Below, one piece after another: positions 23,401 through 33,075 of a stretch of 64,000 nt of DNA (positions within the stretch are counted from its first letter, which is position 1; each line of letters starts with the position of its first letter). The stretch is from Paragonimus westermani (Eukaryota > Platyhelminthes > Trematoda > Plagiorchiida > Troglotrematidae): contig QNGE01003259.1 of the NCBI GenBank assembly GCA_008508345.1, positions 15,089-79,088 on the forward strand, read 5' to 3'. A model generated the notes under the pieces. The model searched no databases. It saw nothing but the letters and a program-made list of their open reading frames with translations, and was not told where the DNA came from. Both the position numbers and the translations under genes were made by a program.

Positions 23401-25220
23401 TTGTTCAGTCGTAAGTGGAAAACCTTTATACTCCCAACGAAAGGTTCGCTGTACCCACTGACATTCGACAGAAGAACCATGAGAGCAGTTACCTAAATGT
23501 TTGCCTAACCAATAGTGGTTTTGTGACGGCAAGTAGGAACATTGGCAAGAATTCAAACTGGAGTACGATATTCAACTTATACTCATATTGAACGGAGATT
23601 AATGACAAGGTTTAGTGATAGGTGGTATTGGAAGAAACATCCTCTGAATGGAAGATATGGGTGACCGTAGAAACCCCATCAACATAGAAAGAAGTCGAAG
23701 AAAAGTGAAGCGTAGAAAGATCTATGTGACCAGAAGTGTCAAATGGGAAACCGAGACGATGAGAGCAACGATGAACCGTAAATTGTGTCGTACAGGAAAT
23801 CCCTGTATCGGAAACAGAAAGATGTAATAGAAGGCACTCACAACTGCCTCAGTGAAGCGAAGGTTCATCCCTTCTATTCTGTGGACGTTTTGTTCACATT
23901 TCCATGCTCACCAGTCAGTTCACTCTGCTCCATGTGACTTGGCCTGTGCATGTTTATAAATGCAAGCAAGGAGTGCGCTCATTCTCGTCAGTATACTCGC
24001 TTGTATTGTTAACTTGCGGGCAGAATTTTTGACTGATTCTGGGTTGACTTTTGCATCAACTTCAAGTCGCTATTTTACGGTGCCGCGCAGGGTCCTTAGA
24101 GGATATCTTCAGTCGCAATGCGAAGGCAAAGGGAGAGAAATTTTACGTGATGAGACCTTAAAGTGTGGCGCTTACTCTGAGGATCTTAGTATTTAATCAT
24201 TGTGCGTTATACCAGAGGAACCAGTCAGAAGTCTACGTTCGGGAACAACGACGGATCGTTTGTTTTTCAGAATCGTTGGAAAAGTGGATCATTTGATCCC
24301 AGCTTATTCTGGGACCAACAATGTTAACCAGTGTGTACATACAACGGACAAGGAAAAACAAATACACCATTCTGTCACTCTTAGAAAGCCGATCAACTCC
24401 TGCAATAGGACACTGTCGTTCATTCCAAACACTCTATTTTGATAACGACATTAACAGAACAAACTGTTGTTCTGAAAGGTACGTCATCAGCTGTATACCG
24501 AGCTTTTCACATTTGAACCGAATGACACCAAGAATTGATTGGTGTTTCCTGCTACTACATTACAGCTTGACATATAGGCTGAATCATGTGAATTGTCTGC
24601 GACATTTTTGGTTCACTGCAGTTCGAAGTGAACGGCGTGGGAACAAGCGTGGCTGCCACAAGTTAACTGATGAGAGAATTTCTTGTAGCTCATCAACGAG
24701 GTCTGTCAAAATATCAGCAGAATTGGCTATACCCGTAGCCGCCTATGTGCGGTTCGCTTTTGCGGACATTTTTTCTCCCATATCTGCTTGCGAACGACGA
24801 TATCTAATCTTTACGGGCGTGGAGGGCATACCCTCTGTTTCAGCAACTGAGGTGGGGCGTGATCACCTAATTCAACGTGGTTGGCTGGGCTGTAAAACAA
24901 CTTTGACTTCCCAGTAAGCCATATGACCTCCTCCAGAAGTGTGCATAGGGGATCAGAAGAAGCATATTTAATGTTCCCGACCCCCACTGCTACATCAAAA
25001 GGCATGGGCTGCACGACAGAACTATTTAGCTTTCACAGAAGTTGCCTGCGAAGTACTGAATGCTGCTTCCGTATTGTGAGGCCGCAGTATGGGGTTACAC
25101 GCGATAGACCTAGGGAGACAATATATTTTACTGCTTTTCTCTGGCGTGCTGTCAAGCATATTAACTGATTCCATGAGGTAATTTGGCGTAAGTAGTCGTC
25201 GATGCAGGGAGAAGAAATGT
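23401..25220. other. No gene recognised
   Basis: The first few hundred bases may continue the Gypsy relic. A 198-codon open frame at 24321-24917 (+) has no recognisable domain, no signal peptide or repeats, and a composition like translated non-coding DNA. I leave it unassigned. Confidence 0.4.
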
Positions 25221-25456
25221 GATGTGTTGACATTTCGTTTACTTTCATCAGTCAAAAACGCAAAACATGTAGACATATAGAGATAGACGGGGTAGGGATA
25301 CGCACACGTTCATACCAAGTATCGTCAACACCACGACAACTCGATGAGTTGCTTCAACCTGATGAGTTGCTTCAACGGGTGCGGCTGGTGAGTCCTCATC
25401 CGTACAGCTTCGCCAAAGGCCAGCATTTACGGATTCGGACTGCGTGAAAATATTTT
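25221..25456 (+). repeat. 236-bp repeat, left member of an inverted pair
   Basis: It matches 27435-27671 in reverse complement almost end to end, from 'gatgtgttgacatttcg' to 'aaaatatttt'. Conserved blocks include 'gacggggtagggatacgcac' and 'cagcttcgccaaaggccagc'. This copy has a small tandem duplication ('gatgagttgcttcaac' twice at about 25344-25377) and lacks a short stretch after 'acatgtag'. Family unknown. Confidence 0.85.
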
Positions 25457-25830
25457 CATTATTTCAAGTGGGTCGAATTGGCGACCTGTTGAATTGTTCG
25501 GCACTCGATAATGCGGGATTTCAAGCAGCGGATTCATCGGTTCAAAACTGTAATTTCGCCTGCTGTTGTAACCACTTCGGGACGTGTATTTACACTCTCC
25601 CGAAGCAGTTATCGATCGGTTCTGCCTATGTAAACCCCAGTGCGACTAAAACTCAACTAGTAGACAACGTGAGACAAGCTCTGTTCACGATCGTGTAGAA
25701 CGCGTCCTTTGGTAGTTCGAACCAAGGGTAATTGTGCAGCTGCATACGTCAGAATAAAGAGAGATTCGGTTTGTGTCTGATGTCGTTTGCTAGATGATCC
25801 AGTTTGAATTGCAGAAATAGAAAGATATCT

Positions 25831-26090
25831 TCAAGTTGACCATCACTCACATTTGATCGCAGCGTTCGCATTCAGATAGACTTTCCAGCCAGNATGATTG
25901 GAATGTCCGGAGTTCAAATCCCGGCCGTGGCAAGGATATGCACTACTGACGAGCTCTAATGAGAGCGAAACTCGAGTCTAGTGCTTCTTTTCGAAAGAGG
26001 CTGGCTGGAAAGTCTATGTGAATGCGAACGCTGCGATCAAATGTGAGTGATGGTCAACTTGAAAATAAACCAAATTCCCGACTACTCATC
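25831..26090 (+). mobile_element. Palindromic (inverted) hammerhead SINE insertion
   Basis: 25833-25892 is a minus-strand copy of the SINE 3' part, and 25894-26090 is a plus-strand SINE body and tail. The arms 25833-25892 and 26001-26060 are reverse complements over 60 bases with one mismatch. The plus body has a Pol III B-box-like GTTCAAATCC at 25912-25921, a complete hammerhead at 25940-25984, and the family tail ending 'ccgactactcat'. The tRNA-like A box present in the 54.6 kb copy is lost at the N (25893). The whole structure is flanked by 'agaaagatatct' at 25819-25830 and 26091-26102, a 12-bp target-site duplication. Known relatives of this design are tRNA-derived SINEs such as schistosome Sm-alpha, which also carry hammerheads. 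Confidence 0.85.
25940..25984 (+). ncRNA. Hammerhead ribozyme, type I, complete core
   Basis: Every consensus element is present. Stem I is GCACTA (25940-25945) with TAGTGC (25979-25984). Box 1 is CTGACGA (25946-25952). Stem II is GCTCT (25953-25957) with AGAGC (25962-25966), capped by AATG. Box 2 is GAAA (25967-25970). Stem III comes from the self-complementary ACTCGAGT (25970-25977). The cleavage triplet is GTC, with scission predicted after C25978. All core residues known to be needed for hammerhead catalysis are intact. Because stem III is tiny and palindromic, the RNA might cleave better as a dimer; this is inferred from other animal hammerheads. Confidence 0.93.
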
Positions 26091-26102
26091 AGAAAGATAT
26101 CT

Positions 26103-26708
26103 TTCCTAGGAGCTGTTTGAACTAGCTCATTGCATTTGTTCGTCATGCTGTGAGTTTACTGATCTTTCCGAACTTCCATTTGCCAGTAACGTTTTTCTTA
26201 GCATCTCTTGTTCTGTCTGAAACTTATCCGAGATGCAAACATGCCAGGCCGTATGAAATGAGATCTTAATCAGACCACCAAACCGGAGTACTGTGTATAT
26301 TACCCGCTCCATGTTGATCGGGTTCGCCACCCAGTCTGGGGCCGTGGCGACTCCCAGTGTCGGTGAATAGAGACGTTTTGGTGAGCTTCCGGCTAATGGA
26401 GCTAAATGGAGTGAGTGCTGTTTGACCGATTTGCCTGTGAAGTAAGTGTATTTAATGACGCGCGGCAGTGAGAGCCGTAAGAAAGTTGTCTTGCTAATGA
26501 CGCCTTACTTTCGCTTATACTTCGGTTGTTTGTTCGCAACGTCTAGGCACCTTGATTCTCAATGTTTCAACATAGACTTCGCTGTTTATAGCAGTTATGT
26601 CTTTCCAGTCTCATTCTTTTTTTCTCCTGTCTTCCTGTACAGAGTTTGTTTTATACTCGTGGTTGTAGGGTAGCCGGGCATCAGTGAGGACCATTGACTT
26701 ACTACTGT
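26103..26708. other. No gene recognised
   Basis: This is part of the 2 kb interval between the inverted 236-bp repeats. Only short frames are seen. Confidence 0.5.
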
Positions 26709-27182
26709 TCAGATTGATGATGGAAATATGATCGTGCAACAGCAGCACCTGGAGTTAACTCGCTGTTTGCTTTTCTCAGCAATGTTATGTTTAATCATCT
26801 TTTCCCCACACTTTCGTTGTTCTTCCAATTTGACTTTTATTTTCATCATGACAACATCACAGCTGTTATCCAGCTTTGCAATGATCGGATACCGCCTTTT
26901 TATGAATTCTTTAATGGCGTGACGGGATTCCTGTTCGGGACAACACTGATGATGAATGAGTGCTGATATAAATAGGTTAAAAGGATGCAGTAATGGTGTA
27001 TACAAGCAGCCCTTCTCATCGGTATTATTGGGCGACAGATTCATCAGATGATCATATGTGTAATCAATTTGAACTTGAATTTCCAATGTTAGTCTTTGAA
27101 CGGTATTTTGAACTTCAACCCAAGGAGTTGGACGTGTGGCTCTGTCTTTGGGAGCTGAGGTATCCAGAGATCGTGCGCACAC
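26709..27182 (-). CDS. Hypothetical 157-codon open frame
   Basis: It starts at an ATG and runs 157 codons. I do not recognise it. It has a cluster of Cys at the C-terminal end (SRCCCCTII), a Lys/Glu-rich stretch (KIKVKLEEQRKCGEKMIK) that could form a helix, and no obvious signal peptide or membrane span. It lies between the two inverted 236-bp repeats, so it might be the cargo of a composite element. It may equally be a chance frame in AT-rich DNA. Confidence 0.2.
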   Translation of the reverse strand: MCARSLDTSAPKDRATRPTPWVEVQNTVQRLTLEIQVQIDYTYDHLMNLSPNNTDEKGCLYTPLLHPFNLFISALIHHQCCPEQESRHAIKEFIKRRYPIIAKLDNSCDVVMMKIKVKLEEQRKCGEKMIKHNIAEKSKQRVNSRCCCCTIIFPSSI

Positions 27183-27434
27183 TCTAAACCGTCGCCATTA
27201 CGTACACTCTCTGAGGACTAATTCTTACCTTCGTGTTGCAAACGGTTTCTCTGAAAACTTTTCAAATCTGACACGACATAAAGATGACAATGCATTTAGA
27301 GTCTCAGGCAAGTGAAGATGAGTTTCTACAAAGCTCTTTAGTTCTCTCTACAGAGTAAAAATATACTGACTTGTTAACCTCACTAGTTTGATGTGTCTTA
27401 CCAATTTGCCCTCAATTGACCGACTTCACTCATT

Positions 27435-27671
27435 AAAATATTTTTACGCAGTCCGAATCCGTAAATGCTGGCCTTTGGCGAAGCTGTACGGATGAGAACT
27501 CACCAGTCGCACCAATTGAAGCAACTCACCAGGTTGTCGTGGTGTTGATGACGATACCTGGTATGAGCGTGTGCGTATCCCTACCCCGTCTATCTCTATA
27601 TGTCTTTTGTATAAATAGACTACATGTTTTGCGTTTTTGACTGATGAAAGTAAACGAAATGTCAACACATC
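27435..27671 (-). repeat. 236-bp repeat, right member of an inverted pair
   Basis: Reverse complement of 25221-25456. The pair encloses about 2 kb. No target duplication could be seen next to the outer ends. Confidence 0.85.
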
Positions 27672-28895
27672 GCAACGTGTATTCCTTCCGCGCGGGTGAA
27701 ATCGTCAGACGGAAATCAGCACTCTAACTGGTTATGTTTAGTTGCCAGTAGTTAACGAACCACACCACCGGTTTTTTAGTTGTCACTTCTCATCCATCTT
27801 TCACACCCGGCAAATCTCGACCAAATGTGCTATAGGAGCCGCAGATGCTGAAATTTATAGGTGTCAACCATTTACACATTCCTATGAACTCCAGCGGATC
27901 TGAGGCAAATTGAACAACTAATTCATACATGATTTAATACATATAAATTAAATTTTCTAACTGAATTAACAAACGCTGTCCGCTTATTACCCAAACGCTC
28001 ATGAACGATACAAGTTTCTGTCCAACAAAATTTCATTCGACGATTGTTCACAACGGTAAACTACTATATATATGTATATCTATGTATACAAAATAGACAG
28101 TTAAAGCTAAATCGGCGTCTACAAACAAAATTGAGATGGTGTGAATTTTATCCAATGCCAAATTTCGCATGTAACCGTTTATGGTTTTATTATCCTTTAT
28201 AACCGTAACAACCTGATGAGATTTTATCGAAAACGTATTTTCGCTACACTTTATGTTCTATAAAATAGACTAGAATGAATGGAATGCTTCAGCTTATAGA
28301 CCACCGCATTCAAAATGAGGTTTACAGCCGAAGGTTGGAGCGAACCACATCAGAGACTAGTTTCCGCACTCGAAATGTGGGGCGAAGTTGAGTGTTGAAC
28401 GATAGCTGGTTTGACTAACAAACGCTTCAACTTACGACGTGAAACAAGCGATGGGGCGCAGAAAATCCCGTTCGTTGTCGCGTTGTCACGTTAATGCAAA
28501 AACTATGTATTCAAGTCCATTTCAGAAAGCGTGTATACTAACACAAAAATAAGGGATGATAAAGGTAACGACTAGCTGTAAGCATCATTTCAATAATGCA
28601 TACGAAATTTTATCGACAGGAGTAAAACTTTCTTAATATGAAAGTTGAAAATTTCCTATGACCTCTGTTCCGGTTATAACGAATTTCGGAATAGGGCGGG
28701 TAATTTACAAACAAAATTGGCGATAGAATGCCATGCAAACATTACTTTTTGCTTAACGTGATGCAATTTCTTATTTGTCTCTGTTCGAACAAAGGTGTTA
28801 CTTTCTGGTACAATGACAAGCGGTCCGATGTAGGTTCCACTTGTATCAACAGTGACGGAGGGAGAGAGAGAGGGAATTTCTCAGAATTAGATCAT
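27672..28895. other. AT-rich region without a gene
   Basis: It contains a TA-rich stretch near 28060-28090 and a short GA run near 28857-28872. No coding, tRNA or family-level repeat is recognised. Confidence 0.55.
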
Positions 28896-29091
28896 ATGGT
28901 TAAGCTTGAATAAAACAATGAGAAGACGCAATCCATGTGATGTTCTCCGGAGTAACATTTCGTACATTCTGATCACACATGGACATGTAACTAATTTTAA
29001 ACGAATCAAAATTCCACAGATCGGAAGTCATGGCTTAAGGGATTAAACAAACAGACACCAAAAATGAAAATCACAATTGTGGGACTGCTGA

Positions 29092-29565
29092 CTACCAGGG
29101 TAGCTGCAGTGTCAACACAAATTGTTTTTGAACACACAGGGGGGGACTGTGACGTTTAATGGCCAAGGCCTGAGCAAACTGGAGTATGCGTTTCCAGTTG
29201 CTCCGAAAGATCACCGAGAACGCGTCAGAAACTTTGACCATGTGTCCTGTTTGTATTATGTGCATTGCGACGGAAGATGCGGGGTGCCGTCCGTTGGCAT
29301 CTATACAGGCTCCTGGCGTTTCTAATTGCGTCTCCAGCCATTTGGGCACATGCTCCTTGATACGAACAGCTAGTTGTCGGTATGTCCTCCCTATGTAGCT
29401 CATACTGCAGCTACATGAGCATTTGTATAGACAGTGAGATGTGACAGACGTACATTGTTTGTTCGTAACCGGGGCGACTGTTAGAGTTCTAGTTCGTTTT
29501 ATTACGCACAGTTTTGCAGCGTTATGAATCTTGGATACAGCCGCTGTTAGACGCTTCCTCGTCAT
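29092..29565 (-). CDS. GIY-YIG endonuclease domain of the Penelope-like element
   Basis: 157 codons in the same frame as the RT, beyond its TAG. A Cys-rich lead-in (CLYKCSCSCSM) precedes 'SYIGRTYRQLAVRIKEH', which holds the GIY-YIG core with its catalytic Arg. 'HIIQTGHMVKVSDAF' and 'RILQFAQALAIKRHSPPLC' follow. This nicking domain is typical of the Penelope C terminus. It ends in a normal stop. Confidence 0.9.
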   Translation of the reverse strand: MTRKRLTAAVSKIHNAAKLCVIKRTRTLTVAPVTNKQCTSVTSHCLYKCSCSCSMSYIGRTYRQLAVRIKEHVPKWLETQLETPGACIDANGRHPASSVAMHIIQTGHMVKVSDAFSVIFRSNWKRILQFAQALAIKRHSPPLCVQKQFVLTLQLPW

Positions 29566-29655
29566 TGTTGACCAGCTGTCCCATAGAAACGGGAGTTCTA
29601 AATATACCTTCCTCTTCGGTACCGTCGCTTCTACGGTTGGGATGACGGCTTCGCT

Positions 29656-30807
29656 CTACTTCTTAATAAACCCCAGAGGGTACCCGTTGACCTGCAGAGT
29701 GTCTGTCAGTAAGTCTAACTCTAGTTGTAGGTTGTCTTCCGTGCAAATCCTCCGTGCTCTATGGACTAGACTTCTCTCATGCTGCACCGGACAGAAGCTT
29801 TCGAAATGCATGTACTGTCCAGTCCCGGTAGGTTTCCTGTAGACGGATCTCCCTACTGTGCCATCTTGTCTTCGAGTGACTAGAATGTCCAGGTACGGAA
29901 GGCAGTCATTCGCTTCGTTCTCTCTTGTCAGTTTTAGGTTCGATTCACTGGAGCTGTCAAAGATGACCAGAATATCATCTACGTAGCGTCTGTACAGCAC
30001 TGGTTTTGACAGGCTTCTGCATAGTGTGGATTCTACTTTGGCCATGAAGAAATCCGCTAGAAGTGGACCCAACGGACTGCTCATTGCAACCCCATCCACT
30101 TGTCGGAAACTATGCGTTTGAAAGTTGAACCTTACATTATGTGTGCATAGGAGTAATAAAGATTTCAGTTCGACAATCGGGATAGGAAAAGGAGTACTGC
30201 TACTTACAATGAATTCGCAAATGCTATCAACTGTTTCATGAAGCGGAAGATTAGTAAACAGGAATGTCACGTCAAATGAACACATCAGTTTATTTCGGAC
30301 ATTTAAGCCATCTATACAGTTAACAAGTTCAAAACTGTCCTTTAGACTGTACTTACTGAACTGTCTTCTGACTGGTTGCAGCAAATCAGCTAGCCAACGG
30401 GCTAATTTATGCTGCGGTGCGTTACACATGGACATAATAGGCCGAGGTGGGACATTGGGTTTGTGGGTTTTGGGCAGTCCGTACATATGCGGTGTGCGTG
30501 TGCCGACTGGCTTCATCAGCCTGCATTGATTAACAGACATGACGCCATTTTTCCTCAACCCTTCCAGCCTGCGGCAGATTTCCTTTACGACTTCTTGGAC
30601 GTTATCAGGATTATCATCCGCCTGAAATTTCTGACTATAATTAAGAATTTCAAACATTTTGTCCACGTACTCCGCTTTATCCATCAGCACAACCCCTGAG
30701 CCTTTGTCTGGACTTAACACCATCAAGTTCTCATTTTGTCTTATTTCTCTCAGGCTTTGGAAGTGTGCCGGTGTTAGTAAGTTCTTCATGGCCCAAGTAG
30801 AATCCAC
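29656..30807 (-). CDS. Penelope-like reverse transcriptase (interrupted by one stop)
   Basis: 383 codons. The RT blocks run in order: 'LSPDKGSGVVLMDKAEY' (aa ~31-47), 'MYGLPKTHKPNVPPRPIMS', 'CSFDVTFLFTNLPLHET' with the first catalytic Asp, 'GVAMSSPLGPLLADFFMA', and the catalytic 'YRRYVDDILVIF'. 'DCLPYLDILVTRR' follows. The frame meets a TAG at 29656-29658, after which the same frame continues into the GIY-YIG domain, so one stop separates the two domains. The plus-strand copy has a Tyr codon at that point. The start ATG given here lies at the copy junction and is probably not the native start. The RT would copy RNA at target DNA or chromosome ends. Confidence 0.9.
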   Translation of the reverse strand: MDSTWAMKNLLTPAHFQSLREIRQNENLMVLSPDKGSGVVLMDKAEYVDKMFEILNYSQKFQADDNPDNVQEVVKEICRRLEGLRKNGVMSVNQCRLMKPVGTRTPHMYGLPKTHKPNVPPRPIMSMCNAPQHKLARWLADLLQPVRRQFSKYSLKDSFELVNCIDGLNVRNKLMCSFDVTFLFTNLPLHETVDSICEFIVSSSTPFPIPIVELKSLLLLCTHNVRFNFQTHSFRQVDGVAMSSPLGPLLADFFMAKVESTLCRSLSKPVLYRRYVDDILVIFDSSSESNLKLTRENEANDCLPYLDILVTRRQDGTVGRSVYRKPTGTGQYMHFESFCPVQHERSLVHRARRICTEDNLQLELDLLTDTLQVNGYPLGFIKK

Positions 30808-31985
30808 ACTATGCGAAAGCCTGTCAAAACCAGTGCTGTAAAGACGCTACGTAGATGATATTCTGGCCATCTTTGACAGCTCCAGTGAATCGGATGCGTT
30901 ATTCTTGAAGTTGAATCAGGCTCACCCGAACCTAAAACTCACAAGAGAGAACGAAGCGAATGACTGCCTTCCGTACCTGGACATTCTAGTCACTCGAAGA
31001 CAAGATGACACAGTAGGGAGATCCGTCTACAGGAAACCTACCTGGACTGGACAGTACATGCATTTCGAAAGCTCCTGTCCGGTGCAACATAAGAGAAGTC
31101 TAGTCAGGACGCTTTTCCATAGAGTACGGAGGATTTGCACGGATGACAACCTACAACTAAAGTTAGGTTCACTGACAGACACTCTGCAGGTCAACTGGTA
31201 TTCTCTGGGGTTTATTAAAAAGTACAGCAAAGCCGTCATCCCAACCGTAGAAGTGACGACGGTACCGAAGAGGACGGTGTATTTAGAACTCCCGTTTCTT
31301 GGGGACAGCTGGTCAACAATGACGAGGAAGCGTCTAACAGCGGCTGTATCCAGGACTTATAACGCTGCAAAACTGTGCGTAATACAACGAACTAGAACTC
31401 TACCAGTCGCCCCGGTTACGAACAAACAGTGTACGTCTGTCACATCTCACTGTCTATACAAATACTCATGTAGCTGCAGTATGAGCTACATAGGGAGGAC
31501 AAACCGACAACTAGCTGTTCGTATCAAGGAGCATGTACCCAAATGGTTGGAGACGCAATTAGAAACGCCAGGAGCCTGTATAGATGCCAATGGACGGCAC
31601 CCCGCATCTTCCGTCGCAAAGCACATAATACAAACAGGACACATAGTCAAAGTTTCTGACGCGTTCTCGGTGATCTTTCGGAGCAACCGGAAACGCATAC
31701 TCCAGTTTGCTGAGGCTTTGGTCATTAAACGTCACAGTCCCCCCCTGTGTGTTCAAAAACAATTTGTGTTGACACTGCGGCTACCCTGGTAGTCAGCAGT
31801 CCCACAATTGTGATTTTCATTTTTGGTGTCTGTTTGTTTAATCCCTTAAGCCATGACTTCCGCTCTGTGGAATTTTGACTCGTTTAAAATTAGTTACATG
31901 TCCATGTGTGATCAGAATGTACGAAATGTTACTCCGGAGAACATCACATGAATTGCGTCTTCTCATTGTTTTATTCAAGTTCATA
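30781..31985 (+). mobile_element. Penelope-like element, plus-strand copy, 5'-truncated
   Basis: It opens inside the RT at 'MAQVESTLCESLSK' and continues through the YVDD box, the GIY-YIG domain and the 3' non-coding part. It is the inverted counterpart of 28896-30056. The junction with the minus copy is within a few bases of 30781. Differences include a TAA at 30839-30841 just before the YVDD box and a 33-base insertion after 'DSSSESD'. Confidence 0.92.
30905..31792 (+). CDS. Penelope-like RT C-terminus plus GIY-YIG domain
   Basis: 295 codons running from just after the YVDD box ('NDCLPYLDILVTRRQDD') through the thumb/linker ('GFIKKYSKAVIPT', where the minus copy has a stop) to the GIY-YIG domain ('SYIGRTNRQLAVRIKEH', 'CIDANGRHPASSVAKHI') and the end 'FVLTLRLPW'. 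In the last 157 residues it differs from the minus copy at about a dozen positions. It has no intact RT core, so it is not functional. Confidence 0.88.
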   Translation: MKLNQAHPNLKLTRENEANDCLPYLDILVTRRQDDTVGRSVYRKPTWTGQYMHFESSCPVQHKRSLVRTLFHRVRRICTDDNLQLKLGSLTDTLQVNWYSLGFIKKYSKAVIPTVEVTTVPKRTVYLELPFLGDSWSTMTRKRLTAAVSRTYNAAKLCVIQRTRTLPVAPVTNKQCTSVTSHCLYKYSCSCSMSYIGRTNRQLAVRIKEHVPKWLETQLETPGACIDANGRHPASSVAKHIIQTGHIVKVSDAFSVIFRSNRKRILQFAEALVIKRHSPPLCVQKQFVLTLRLPW

Positions 31986-32340
31986 AAGGGAACAAACTGT
32001 TTCATATGGTTAAGCGTCATGGTTAACGTACATATGGTAGACGCATTAACATCTGACCCGTACAGTTTTAGTGCAATGGACAACTGTGCAACCACTGGGA
32101 ATTTAGGTAAGGGGCGTTAAGCTACACCACACAATCCTAACGAATGATAAATATAACATTTCCTGTTTTCTGTGTTCGCCTAATGCAAATAAAACCTGCA
32201 AAAAACGTGCGCTAGCCGTAATTTGTGACATTCCGAAAGTGCATTAAGAGAAAACAAAAAAGCGAAGTTCAGTGAGTAGATTTTTCATATTTTTAGCAGG
32301 ACACCTAACTTGGCCCATTAATGTGCTTTGATAGATTGTA
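31986..32340. other. No gene recognised
   Basis: Flank of the Penelope-like pair. No motif seen. Confidence 0.5.
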
Positions 32341-32733
32341 ATGCTGATGCACAGCACCACTTTTGTGAGTGGGTGGAACACCCGATTGGCCGACAAGTTA
32401 GTCATTTATCTACACATTTTCGACAGTGACGAGGATGTATATCAGTGCGTCGTTGACAATAACAGTGTAGAATCATTTTTGTCACTGTCCGATTTTAAGC
32501 GGATATACTCTGAGCCTGTCGCTAAGCATAAATATCCGACAACTTTAAGAAATACTTGCTTTTCCTTACCTATTTTTCGATATACTGGTATTCGTTTTCT
32601 GCATGAAAGGATAGTGGACCGGTTTTTGTTTATGTTAATAGAGTCTGTTTCACCGACGCTTGGCTCAAAGGATCCTCGAAGAATGGGTGGGAACATCACG
32701 TTACTTACTGACGGGAATGAGACAAACATTTGA
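32341..32733 (+). CDS. Hypothetical 130-codon open frame beside the Gypsy element
   Basis: It starts with ATG, ends at a stop 25 bases before the left LTR, and has no recognisable domain. The composition is mixed rather than low complexity (HIFDSDEDVYQCVVDNN, PTTLRNTCFSLPIFRYTG). It might be host coding sequence or chance. Confidence is low. Confidence 0.2.
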   Translation: MLMHSTTFVSGWNTRLADKLVIYLHIFDSDEDVYQCVVDNNSVESFLSLSDFKRIYSEPVAKHKYPTTLRNTCFSLPIFRYTGIRFLHERIVDRFLFMLIESVSPTLGSKDPRRMGGNITLLTDGNETNI

Positions 32734-32757
32734 GAATTACATATATGCAGCACGAAG

Positions 32758-33063
32758 TGTTGGGAATTCAGAAGGCAGGCGACACAAAGGTTGTTCTATT
32801 GGAGAAACCAGTACACTAATCAAGCCTCTCAACAGGACTAAGAACAAAAACACTCATTTGCACACCGCACTTTTCTGACGATGCTCCAGTCGTTTTGGTC
32901 ACCATGTCTCAGTTTCGTCATGTGGCTAAAGTTAATGAATGTCATTCTGCCTTCCAATGATCCTTCCCATATGTCTTCCGTATTTATCCCGCGATCATAT
33001 CGATCCATGCGGCTACTGAATAGTGGTGTGAGTAGTATGGTGCGACCGTCTATCCTCACTACA
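32758..33063 (-). repeat. Gypsy 3' LTR
   Basis: 306 bp, TG...CA. The outer end is next to the gaag duplication. The inner end abuts the purine tract at 33064-33075. Confidence 0.92.
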
Positions 33064-33075
33064 CTTCTACCCCGC
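33064..33075 (-). promoter_or_regulatory. Polypurine tract of the Gypsy element
   Basis: On the minus strand GCGGGGTAGAAG stands directly before the 3' LTR (TGTAGTG...). This is the usual position for plus-strand priming. Confidence 0.75.

Larger units (their letters stand above)
25819..26102. repeat. 12-bp target-site duplication around the palindromic SINE
   Basis: Identical 'agaaagatatct' at 25819-25830 and 26091-26102. This indicates that the entire inverted structure entered as one retroposition product. Confidence 0.8.
28896..30807 (-). mobile_element. Penelope-like element, minus-strand copy
   Basis: Reading right to left: the reverse transcriptase starts around 30807, GIY-YIG endonuclease remains end near 29092, and a non-coding 3' part runs to about 28896. 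The 28896-30056 portion is mirrored by the plus-strand copy at 30781-31985. The element class is clear from the combination of a telomerase-like RT with a C-terminal GIY-YIG domain. The 5' part of the element, upstream of the RT, is missing at the junction with the other copy. Confidence 0.92.

Noticed and set aside
24321..24917. 198-codon plus-strand ORF
   Set aside because: No motif, no splice context and no neighbouring gene signal. Kept only as an unassigned stretch.
25912..25921. Possible functional tRNA gene from the GTTCAAATCC box
   Set aside because: The box is the B box of the SINE. No cloverleaf forms around it.
27644..27668. CTGATGA followed eight bases later by GAAA in the 236-bp repeat
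   Set aside because: The eight bases between the boxes cannot form stem II, and stem I pairing is poor. Both copies share it only because they share the repeat. Such a spacing is expected by chance in a window of this size.
29122..29398. Plus-strand ORFs over the GIY-YIG region
   Set aside because: Antisense shadows of the Penelope-like frame. They recur at 31486-31762 only because the element is duplicated in inverted orientation.
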